Below the pieces are notes generated by a model. That model did no database searches and was not told the DNA's origin. It saw nothing but the letters and a program-made list of their open reading frames with translations. The position numbers were made by a program, and so were the translations under genes. From Neocallimastix lanati (nom. inval.) (taxonomy: Eukaryota > Neocallimastigomycota > Neocallimastigomycetes > Neocallimastigales > Neocallimastigaceae), in the NCBI GenBank assembly GCA_016946835.1, contig JACVTC010000025.1:740001-760000 (forward strand): a stretch of 20,000 bases of DNA, in the 5' to 3' direction. Shown piece by piece: positions 1 through 12,342 of this stretch (the stretch's first letter is position 1; the number at the start of each line of letters is the position of its first letter).

Positions 1-5
1 TTTAC

Positions 6-401
6 CTTCATACTGATTATGATATGGATATTGATAATTTAAAGGAGCATCTTTATTCCATGTATAAATACCTTTACCATTCGGTAAATTATCCTTTTAT
101 AAATAAATTAAATTAATAATAATAATAGTATTTTATTATTTTATATTGTATGTGTGTGTGTATATATATATAAATATATCTATTATCTTTTTTTATTTTT
201 TTTTAGTTAAATACCTTCCAAAATCCAACATATTCTTCATTTCTATCTTTAAATTCCATCTTTCCAAAACCATCTTTTAAATCATTCTTCCAATCTCCAA
301 CATATACATTTCCGGAAGCATATACCATTTTTCCTTTACCGTTCTTTTTATCGTCTACCCATTCCCCTTAAAATTAAATAATAAAAATGATTAATTAATT
401 A

Positions 402-456
<55 letters not shown>

Positions 457-523
457 TCTCATTAATTTTTTTATAATTATTTTTTTTTTTTATTATTAAT
501 TTTATTATTATTAACTTTATTAA

Positions 524-560
<37 letters not shown>

Positions 561-3500
561 AATTAATTTTTATATTATTATTAATTTTATTAATATTAAT
601 TTTTTTTTTTTTGAATTAATTTTAAATTATTAATAATTTTATTATTATTAATTTATTATTGTTAATTTATTATTATTATTGATCTTTTTATTTTGATTTC
701 TATTTTATTATAAATTATATATAATAACTATAATTTTGACATATTTTATTATAAAATTATTATCAATATATTTTATAACTTATTTATACCTTCATAATAA
801 GATTTTCCTTCTAGATCATATTTTAAAATTCCGTAGCCATTAAGTTTTCCATTTTTCCATTCTCCAATATAATTTTTCTTATTTTCATTATTTATATACT
901 CTCCATAACCATTTCTAATGAAATGATCAACATTACCTACATAAATGTTTGAATTTTTCCTTTATTATTTATTTTTTTTTAATTTTTTTCATTTTTTTTT
1001 TTTTTATTTTTTTTTATTTTTTCATTTTTTTTTTTATTTTTTTTATTATTTTTTATTTTTTTTTTATTTTCATTATTTTTTTTTATTTTTTTTTATTTTC
1101 ATTATTTTTTTTAAAACAATATTTAATAGAATAATAAATAATAATAATAAAATATAATATTAATTAATTTTATTAAATAATATATACATATATAAATGTA
1201 TTATATGTTATCATTATTTTTATTATTACTATTATTATTTTATGTTATATTAATTATTAATATTTTAATATTAAAAATTTATTGATAATTTAAATTACTT
1301 ACCATATATACTTTCCTACTCCGTTAATATAATTATTTTTAAATTCACCTACATAAACTAAGCCATTATTCCATTCATATCGGCCAATTCCACTCATTAA
1401 ATTATTCTCAAATTCTCCCCAATACTTATTACCATTAAAAAGTTCAATGTATCCACTACCTTCTTGATATGGTATTTTCTTGAATAATTGACATCTGGCA
1501 GCTCTGACTTCTGGTCTTTCCATTTCTAAATATTCTTCATCATTATCTTCTCCATCATCTTCAGTTGTTGCGTGCTTTCCGTTTTCAGAAGATTCTGAGT
1601 TTTGTTCTATTTCTCCGGCTTTGGATGAAATCATGTTTTGAACTACTTGTGGAGATTTAACTTTGGATTCTTGTTCCTTAATAAATTTCTTTATACAATT
1701 CCTATATTCTTTAAATTGAATTATTTCAAGATCTTTTAAATCATATTTTTTATGTTCATCCTTCGTTTTTTTATAGGCAAGATATTGTTTATAGTTAATA
1801 CCAACTCCTAATTGTCGTAGGCGAATTTGAATTAATAAGTTTTGATTTTTCTTGGTTTGCATAATTTTAAAACATTCAATATTATTTAATAATTTATCTT
1901 CTTCCGTTTCATTGTTGTTCTTACAAATCGAAATAATATGTTGATGAAGCTTACTTAATGGACTTTTTATATTAATTTTCTTTAAACTTGTACATTTATT
2001 TAGGAGACGATGAACTCTTTTTTCAATGGGAAGACGCATCTTTCTTCTTCTTTTCTTGGCAGTTTTTCTTCGATAATAATTCGAGGAGTCTGACGAGAAA
2101 TGTTGCTTTTCTAATTCTTTTGAAGAGGAATATTCTTCTTCTTCATCTTCAATTTCAGTATTCGTTATATGTTCCTTTCCATTATAATTATTATGTTCAT
2201 CGTAAAATACCTTTGATTTATTCTTATTGGAAGTATCTTTTTCAAAATTATCAATTTTATAACTTTCTTTACTAGGTAACGTATATTTTTGCTTATGTCT
2301 CGAAGGAGAAACGGGAACCATTGATTTGGAAAGTTCATTAATTTCTTCACGATATAAGGAATTTACTGATGAATTCAATGAATCCGAAAGATCATTCATT
2401 TTATCAAGCTCTTGTTGATATAAGGCTTTAGCATTCATTTGTTGAAGTTGGAATTTTCGAAGAAGAGGATGATAATTTCTGTAGGATTTTTCTTCGTCTT
2501 CATTATTTTTCTTTTGGAAAGAATATCTCTTTTTTAATTTTATGTTGGTACGATTCTGTGTTTGAATAAATTTTTGGTGAGAGCTTGACTTGGCATTTCG
2601 ATCATGCTTTTCCTTTAATATCTTAAAATAGCGTTGCTTATCTCTGTATCTCTGATTTTGAAATAGATGTTTATGGCTGTAATCATGAAGTCTTGGATAA
2701 CCCATTAAAAATAATTCATTACAATCATCATTAGCTTCTATATAATCATTATCTTCGGTTACCTTATTTAATTTATCTTTTTCTGTATCTTCTTCTTCGG
2801 AATTTTGCTATATTCAATAATTAAAAAATATTGAACAAATGACACATAAAATATACACATATACATATAGATATAAAAACAATCAAGAAAACATTTAATA
2901 ATTTATAATTAAAAATAAAATTTTAATGTTTTTTAATTGTAAAATGAAAAATATATATATATATATATATATATAAATATTTATTAAAAAAATATTAAAT
3001 GATTCTTTAATTAAAAATTAAAAATAAAAAAAAAATAATAATTACAATATCATTTAAAGATGTATTTGATTCCTTTAATGGTATAAGATAAGGTAAAGAA
3101 GAATCGGGAATTGAACTATCACTTTTACTATCATCATCATTTTTTGTTTCTTCATCATTATGGATATTATTAGTGGAGTTTGGGATAATTTCATTTTCAT
3201 ACTCATCTGAATCACTAAAATCATTACTTTTTAAATCAAATGATTTTTGCTTCTTAATTTCCGTAGGACAATTATTATCATTGGAAGGACGTTCTACTGT
3301 AATTATTGATTTTGGAAATTGCAATGGATCTACAAACATATAGTCATTGTAGGATAATTTTTTTATACGTCCAACTCTTTTCTTTTTTTTCAATAATATT
3401 TTTAGACTTTCTTCACATTCTTGTATCCGTTGATCCAGGTTCTTTATGTTGAGAAGAATATCTTCTTCTTCTTCTTCCTCTTCTTCTTCTTCATTATTTT

Positions 3501-4209
3501 CACTAACGGAAGCATTATTGACTTCAGTTTTAGAACTATCATTTTCTTTTATTAATTCTAAATCAATTTTTGATTTATAATTCTTATTGAGTGATAATAA
3601 TTTATTAGTTGCTTCATTGTTATTTACTTTAGTGGATTCGGATGTCACTTCATTAATGCTATTGATACTGGTGTCTTTAGTATTATTTTTTATGGAATTT
3701 TTTTGATTATTATTTTTTAACGTCGAATCATTAGTCTCCTTTTTGTTGGATTTTTCATCATTAATATCCACTTTTGTATACCTTCTCTTTAATTTCGTGG
3801 TAGTTTCATCATTATTTGAAGCCACTTTTTTATTCATATTATTGGTATTACCTGCATTAGTATTAGAATTTTTTGTTGTTGATGGATCGGTTGCATTGGG
3901 ATTGCCTTCATTTTTAAATTCTTCCTTTTCTTTTTCTTGTTCCCTTTCTTGTTCGCGTTCCTTTTCTCGCTCCCTTTCTTTTTCGAGTTCTCGTTGTTCC
4001 TTTATTTTTTCTTTTTCTACTTCTTTTTCTCTATCCGCTCTTAACTTTATTAATTCTTCATTTATTTTTTCTTCTTCTTCCTCAATTTTTGTCTTTATTG
4101 ATTTAATTTTTAAATCATTAGTAATATCTTCTATAATATGCTCTTCATTTTCGTTTAATTCTCGAAAAGAATTTATTATTAAAGGTGCAAATACCGCTAT
4201 GGAATTCAT
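6..4209 (-). CDS. MORN-repeat protein with long charged coiled-coil N-terminus (partial, 5 exons visible)
   Basis: Exons on the minus strand are 4209-3046, 2807-1303, 959-790, 366-215 and 93-6. Every junction has GT/AG and matching phase (0, 2, 1, 0), and the last exon ends at GAAG|GTAAA, so the gene runs off the left edge. About 1026 residues are visible. Residues ~40-103 are a Glu/Lys/Arg coiled coil, followed by an Asn/Thr/Lys-rich stretch, a Glu run (~240-255) and basic patches that could be nuclear or membrane-binding signals. From ~850 there are seven MORN repeats (YWGEF, YVGEF, YVGNV, YIGEW, YEGEW, YVGDW, YVGFW, each followed by an NGxGxY-like block) and the start of an eighth. MORN arrays bind membranes or act as scaffolds, and several family members are flagellar. 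A flagellar role is only a guess. The ATG at 4209 is the first in frame after a stop. I do not recognise the N-terminal ~850 residues. Introns: 2808-3045, 960-1302, 367-789, 94-214. Confidence 0.85.
367..789 (-). repeat. Low-complexity intron of the MORN gene with 49-base homopolymer
   Basis: This intron between MORN exons 3 and 4 is almost only A and T. On the plus strand it has 49 consecutive T (406-454), further T runs around 530-559 and 600-612, and ATTATTA motifs. In the transcript these are A runs. Nothing in it reads as coding. Confidence 0.7.
960..1302 (-). repeat. T-rich (plus strand) intron of the MORN gene
   Basis: The intron lies between exons 2 and 3, with donor GTAAGT at 1302-1297 and acceptor AAG ending at 960. 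Its right-hand third to two thirds is a degenerate T(n)A tract (about 960-1110). That tract produces apparent Phe-rich open frames on the plus strand, which are artefacts. Confidence 0.7.
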
Positions 4210-4217
4210 ATCTGCAT
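4206..4217 (-). promoter_or_regulatory. Minimal upstream ORF overlapping the MORN gene start
   Basis: Reading the minus strand, ATG CAG ATA TGA begins 8 bases before the chosen ATG at 4209 and its stop overlaps that ATG as ATGA. A scanning ribosome would meet this three-codon frame first, so it could dampen translation or work by termination-reinitiation. It is visible in the sequence, but its use is inferred and it only matters if the transcript starts upstream of 4217. Confidence 0.3.
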
Positions 4218-4459
4218 TTACTTATTTATTTATTTATATATATATATATATAATTTTTTTCTTCTTTTTCTTTTTAGTATATTTTATTGAAATTATTCTT
4301 ATATAAAAGTTTAATCTATATATTAATAATTATAATTAGTATTATACAATTATATATAAATATTATTATTATTTTTTTTTATATATAACTTTCTATTAAC
4401 TTTTTTCTTAAAAAAAGAAAAAAGAAAAAAAAAATTTTTTTTCTTAACTAATTCTTATA

Positions 4460-4539
4460 TTTTATTTTATTTTATTTTATTTTATTTTATTTTATTTTAT
4501 TTTATTTTATTTTATTTTATTTTATTTTATTTTATTTTA
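4460..4539. repeat. (TTTTA)16 pentanucleotide array
   Basis: Sixteen uninterrupted TTTTA units lie in the intergenic DNA upstream of the MORN gene. The same unit makes the much longer array at 14618-15171. The rest of 4210-5148 is AT-only sequence with T and A homopolymers (for example 4678-4703 and 4954-4980) and no coding signal. Confidence 0.9.
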
Positions 4540-4644
4540 TTATAGAAGATATTAATTTTAAAATTTATTAAAACTTTTATAAAATAATTTTTATTTTATA
4601 ATATTACTTTTGAATTTTATAATTTTTACATTATTTTACTATTA

Positions 4645-4787
4645 CTTCGGTAATTAATATAAAATTTATTTTATAATTTTTTTTTTTTTTTTTTTTTTTT
4701 TTTATTTATTTATTTTATTTTTCATTATTATTATTAATTAATTCTTCGGTAATTAATTATTCAAATAATATTTCTTCTGTAGTTAAT
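4645..4787 (+). repeat. Recurring 14-mer CTTCGGTAATTAAT
   Basis: CTTCGGTAATTAAT occurs exactly at 4645-4658 and 4744-4757, and with two changes (CTTCTGTAGTTAAT) at 4774-4787. The G/C-containing core stands out in a region that is otherwise nearly pure A/T. It could be a protein-binding site for the divergent promoters on either side, or the remnant of a duplication. The function is unknown. Confidence 0.45.
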
Positions 4788-4952
4788 AGAAAAAAAAAAA
4801 ATTTTTTTTATCATTTAAACTTTATATATAAAATAAGATTTAAATTTTTTAAAAAAGATTATAATATATATATATTAAACATTATTTATTTATTTATTTA
4901 TTTATTTATAATTATTTAATTTAGTTTTTTGATTTTAATTTTTCATTCATTC

Positions 4953-4983
<31 letters not shown>

Positions 4984-5148
4984 ATAATAAAAAAAAAAAG
5001 ACATTTTAATAAGAAATTTTATTCTAATATTAAATACATAATATTTATTATATAAAAGTCATTTAAAATTAGATAAATAAATATTTTAAAAGTGATAATT
5101 TAAATATTATAATAACAATCATTTAATATATAATATATATTTTTCTTT

Positions 5149-5201
5149 TATAGACTGGAAACAATGATAAAATATTATATTATAGACTAGAAACAATGAT
5201 A
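5149..5201 (+). repeat. Two tandem copies of a 21-mer
   Basis: TATAGACTGGAAACAATGATA at 5149-5169 is repeated with one change at 5181-5201, a period of 32 bases. The pair sits just outside the left arm of the long inverted repeat. The first copy shares TTTTATAGACTG with the SINE-like island at 10681-10692. Confidence 0.6.
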
Positions 5202-5217
5202 TTTTTTTGGTAATTCA

Positions 5218-6328
5218 TTTTTTTTTAGAGAGCTAATTATCTTATTGTTTCATTATAGATGTGATCCTTACTTTTAGAAAATTTTTAAAGTAAAATTTTT
5301 TTTATTAATATCAATAATAAAATTAATGTAATAAAAATTTATCATTCATTTCATAATCTATTAAAAGTAAACTATATTAAATATTAATATTATTATTAAT
5401 ATTAATAAAAATTTTAATAATAATAAATAATAAAATAAATAATAATAATGATAATAATAACATTTATTTTTTATTAAATAAAAATAATACTTTTTTTTTT
5501 TTTAAAAAAAAAAGTATTATTAAAATTTTCCTTTAAAAAAAAACTTGAAATAATTGAATTTAAATAGTTTTTTAATTATTTATTTAGCCAAACAGATATA
5601 GAAATAAATTAAAATAATAATAATAAATATATATATATATGTATATATATTACAAAATAAAGTATTTAACAATAATTAAATATTTCTTGCTTCATGAATA
5701 ATATATATTCAGTATAATAAGTATTTTTGATCCTATGATTAATCATATATTTAAATATTAAAATGAAAATAAAATTTATATTCCATCATATCATGTAAAA
5801 AAGTTTATTATTTATTTTTTGCCATTATAATTAATAATTATTAATTAAATTATAGGTATAAGGTTTATATTTTTTTTTATAAAAAAATTTTTTTTTTCCT
5901 TTTTTTATTCGTTAAAAAAAATTATATATGGAAGTTGAATATACAAATATTATGTAAATGAAATATAAAAAAAGCGTTCTAAATTAATTATCAGTTCAAG
6001 TAATTGTATAATTTTTTATTCTGTTTTATTTTTTTTTTTCTTTTCAAAAATTATTATTTTTATTTAATAAAAATAAATGTTATTATTATTATCATTTATT
6101 AATAATAATAATAATATTATTATTTATTTTATTATTATTATTAAAATTTTTATTAATATTAATAATAAAATTAATATTTAATAAAGTTTACTTTTAATAA
6201 ATTATGAAATGAATGATAAATTTTTAATACATTATTTTTATTATTGATATTAATAAAAAAATTTACTTAAAAATTTTCTGAGAGTAAGGATTACATCTTT
6301 AATGAAACAATAAGATAATTAACTCTCT

Positions 6329-6337
<9 letters not shown>
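5218..6337. mobile_element. 1.1 kb foldback element with about 275 bp inverted arms
   Basis: The left arm 5218-5489 and right arm 6052-6337 are reverse complements at roughly nine positions in ten by eye, with a few indels in AT runs. Both arms begin at the outside with nine T (A on the right), then AGAGAG, then a matching TTATCTTATTGTTTCATTA segment, and continue to ACATTTATTTTT-TATTAAATAA at the inner end. The approximately 560 bp spacer (5490-6051) is AT-rich without an open frame. This architecture fits a non-autonomous foldback or MITE-type DNA element. No clear target-site duplication is visible outside the arms and no transposase is present, so mobility is inferred. A local inverted duplication is the alternative. 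Confidence 0.6.
5483..5521. repeat. Hairpin at the inner edge of the left foldback arm
   Basis: AATAATAC plus a T run is followed by an A run plus GTATTATT, giving a perfect 18 bp stem with a short T-only loop. It lies where the left arm of the large inverted repeat ends. It could be a cruciform-prone site or, on either strand, a short RNA hairpin. Confidence 0.6.
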
Positions 6338-6359
<22 letters not shown>

Positions 6360-6640
6360 TTTTTATAAAATTAAAATATTATATTTAAAATAATAATTAT
6401 AACATATATATATATTTTATTTCTAAACCTTTTTTTCCCCCTATCATAAATAGAGAACTGAAATACAAATTATAGCAGTATTAATTTATATATTAGAAAA
6501 TCAAAATTTTATTACTAATATTGTAATATAAAGTGTTCCACAAAGGATTTTTTTTTTTTTTTTTTTTTTTTTTAGATTTATAAGATATATATATATTATA
6601 TTATATTTATTTATTTATATTTTTTAACTATATTAAATTC
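6338..6640 (+). promoter_or_regulatory. Upstream region of the LRR gene with 26-base T tract
   Basis: This stretch between the foldback element and the LRR start codon holds AAAAG repeats (6338-6357), a short less AT-biased patch (about 6430-6547), 26 T at 6548-6573 followed directly by AG, and TA repeats. Poly(dT) tracts commonly exclude nucleosomes at promoters. The T tract plus AG also resembles a splice acceptor, so a 5' UTR intron is possible. No TATA box can be assigned in such AT-rich DNA. Confidence 0.3.
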
Positions 6641-10258
<3,618 letters not shown>

Positions 10259-10658
10259 TCATTATTAAATAATAGTTGTAAAATATCTTTAAAAAAAAAT
10301 AAGAAATTCAATAAATTTAGTTTTACTATAATTAATTATTTATTATAACTTGTTTATTAATTTATTTATATATTCTATCAATAATAGATATATTTATATG
10401 AAGTATATGTTACTAAGAATAATTGTGCATTATTAATAAATTATAATTTATAATATTACCACTTATCACATTATAAAAACAATAAGACAAATAAAGCATT
10501 TTTATTTTAATATTTTAAATTTTATGATTTTTATTTTTACATAAAAAATTTCAAAATATATAAATTGAAAAAAAGATATATATATATATTTTCAATTATA
10601 TGAATAATACATAAAATAAATATTAAACCCGTTGGGGAATTTTTTTTTTTTATTTTTT
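10259..10658. other. AT-rich 3' flank of the LRR gene
   Basis: The region has no open frame of note. It should contain the 3' UTR and polyadenylation site of the LRR gene; AATAAA occurs at about 10309 within 60 bases of the stop. A short GC patch (AAACCCGTTGGGGAA, about 10625-10640) precedes a T tract and the SINE-like island. Confidence 0.4.
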
Positions 10659-10844
10659 AGTAAAATATATATATATTATATTTTATAGACTGAAGACTTT
10701 TGTCTCCCCCATATGTTAATATGGGTGTATGATTAACTGCCATACCGGTACAGTGTCGGCGCTCTCAACTCCCCATAAGTAAAGAAACTCCATATAGAAG
10801 TACCCTACGCCATCCTCAAAGGAAAAACAAGTAAAATATATATA
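10659..10844 (-). mobile_element. Candidate SINE / tRNA-like insertion flanked by 15 bp direct repeats
   Basis: A block of about 150 bp with roughly 40-45% G+C lies in very AT-rich DNA. It is bounded by the direct repeat AGTAAAATATATATA at 10659-10673 and 10830-10844, the size of a target-site duplication left by retroposition. On the minus strand, TGGCGTAGGG (10812-10803) fits the RNA polymerase III A box, and GAGTTGAGAGC (10771-10761) is a weak, one-base-deleted B-box-like match at tRNA-like spacing of about 41 bases. Two small hairpins (10694-10705 and 10708-10725) follow. The flanking repeat is AT-only, so chance is a real alternative, and the block could instead be a stand-alone structured RNA gene. 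No intact tRNA cloverleaf was found. Confidence 0.4.
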
Positions 10845-11020
10845 AAACTGAAATGTTAATATAATTTAACTTTTGAAGTACTCAAAAAATTTATTAAATT
10901 TTTTTTTTTTTTTTTTTTTATAAAAAAAATAAATTATTTATTAACTATACATAATACATAAATCAAATTCTATATTTTGAATATACTTCAATCCATATAT
11001 CAATATTAGGAATTATGGAA

Positions 11021-11050
11021 AATAAGAAAAAAAAATTTTTTTTTCTTATT
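11021..11050. repeat. Perfect 30 bp palindrome
   Basis: AATAAG plus nine A is followed directly by nine T plus CTTATT with no loop bases. It can extrude as a cruciform. No partner feature is evident. Confidence 0.7.
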
Positions 11051-11088
11051 TTAAAAAAATTAAATAATTTATATATAGGTTACATTAA

Positions 11089-11690
11089 TTTGATCCATTT
11101 GAATGAAATATCAATTTTATTATAAAATTTTTAAATATATTTGGGAAATATTTTTATTTTGAGATTTTTCATAATTAAATATAATTAATGTATAGATATA
11201 GATCTTTTATTATAATAGTTTATAGTAACAAGAAGTTTAAATAAAGCAAAATTTGATAACAATAATGTAATTTTAGGACCTTTAAAAATTAATTCTGAAA
11301 TTATGTCAATAAATTTACCTTTCTTAACTATTCCAATGTTTCATTACACCCTCTTAATAATAAAAATTTTGTTCAAAATAATCTTATTCATCATATTTCT
11401 GATAAAGAAACCGAAGTAAATAAAAAAAAAAAAAATTATTCGAACATATACAATTTATCGATTCCCGTATGCAAATGATAATTTCTGATTATATTTAACA
11501 TATTAATAGATCTTCTCCTATTTATAACTTGTTAGAAAAAAAAATAATGTAATATTTAATCTAAATTGAATCTTTACTGGTATTATAGAGAAATGAAATG
11601 ATAGTATCGAATATATTAATATTTGTTATTTTGGAAAATCCTTTAATGAATAATAAAATCTAAGAATGATGAATAAAAAGAAAATGATTG
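11089..11690 (+). pseudogene. Decayed coding remnant, family not recognised
   Basis: Short plus-strand frames read like protein but shift phase. One from 11228 gives SLNKAKFDNNNVILGPLK and onward. It must shift frame near 11325-11340 to continue as NYSNVSLHPLNNKNF and HHISDKETEVNKK, up to a possible GTATGC donor at 11466. Fragments also occur at 11089 (YINLIHLNEIS), 11510 (SSPIYNLLEKK) and about 11608 (EYINICYFGKSFNE). No start codon or consistent exon chain joins them. The best reading is an old gene copy broken by small indels. A gene with tiny introns is less likely. Such peptides can arise by chance in mildly less AT-rich DNA. Confidence 0.3.
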
Positions 11691-12018
11691 TAATTTCTTT
11701 TATTTCAAATAAAGTAAAATAAATATGAAAATAAAAAATGAATTTTTTTTTAAAAGTTGAATATATATATATTATAAAATTGAATATATATATATTTAAT
11801 TTATCAATATTATCATTATTATTTTCTAAAAAATAGTTAATTTATAGAAAATTTATAATTTATATTGTTATTACCATCACTATTACTACTACCATTATTA
11901 TTATTGAAGAATATAAAATAATAAATATAATTAAAATTCCTTATTTTTATTTATTTATTATTAGTATTATATATATATATATATATATATATTTTATTTT
12001 TAATTTAATTTAATTTAA

Positions 12019-12059
<41 letters not shown>

Positions 12060-12342
12060 TTTTATTTTTTATTTTTATGGGGTATTTTATTATGTAACTA
12101 TATAAAAAACGAATAATAATGATATAGATGATTCTTTTAAATAAAAATTTTTTATATTATATGAATAATTATAAATTATATGAATATTATCTTAAATACT
12201 CTTTGCTTCTATTTCACAAAATTCTAATTTATTTTTCTCTTATTTTAACTGCATAAAAATTTTTTTATTGAATTAATGTTTAAATAATTTTGAAATTGAT
12301 TTTATATATGACAAAATTTGTTATCTGATTTTGAAATTTTGA
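11691..12342. other. AT-rich intergenic stretch before the ZCCHC10-like gene end
   Basis: This stretch holds TA microsatellites (about 11761-11800 and 11970-11990), TTTAA units (about 12000-12020) and a 35-base T tract at 12023-12057. No gene is visible. The leftmost ~200 bases downstream of the stop at 12343 should carry the 3' UTR of the minus-strand gene. Confidence 0.5.

Noticed and set aside
945-1157. Phe-rich plus-strand open frames
   Set aside because: They are produced by a T(n)A tract inside a MORN-gene intron on the other strand.
1988-2350. Short frames overlapping MORN exon 2 on both strands
   Set aside because: They lie inside a long well-supported exon and show no domain features.
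3743-4306. 187-codon plus-strand frame rich in Ser and Phe
   Set aside because: It is antisense to the Glu/Lys coiled-coil exon of the MORN gene, whose reverse complement is naturally open and Ser/Phe-rich.
4460-4539. Possible CRISPR or telomere-type array
   Set aside because: It is a simple pentanucleotide repeat without spacers, and the genome is clearly eukaryotic.
10676-10829. A functional tRNA gene in the GC-rich island
   Set aside because: The A-box-like word is present, but no acceptor stem, anticodon arm or T arm could be folded into a cloverleaf.
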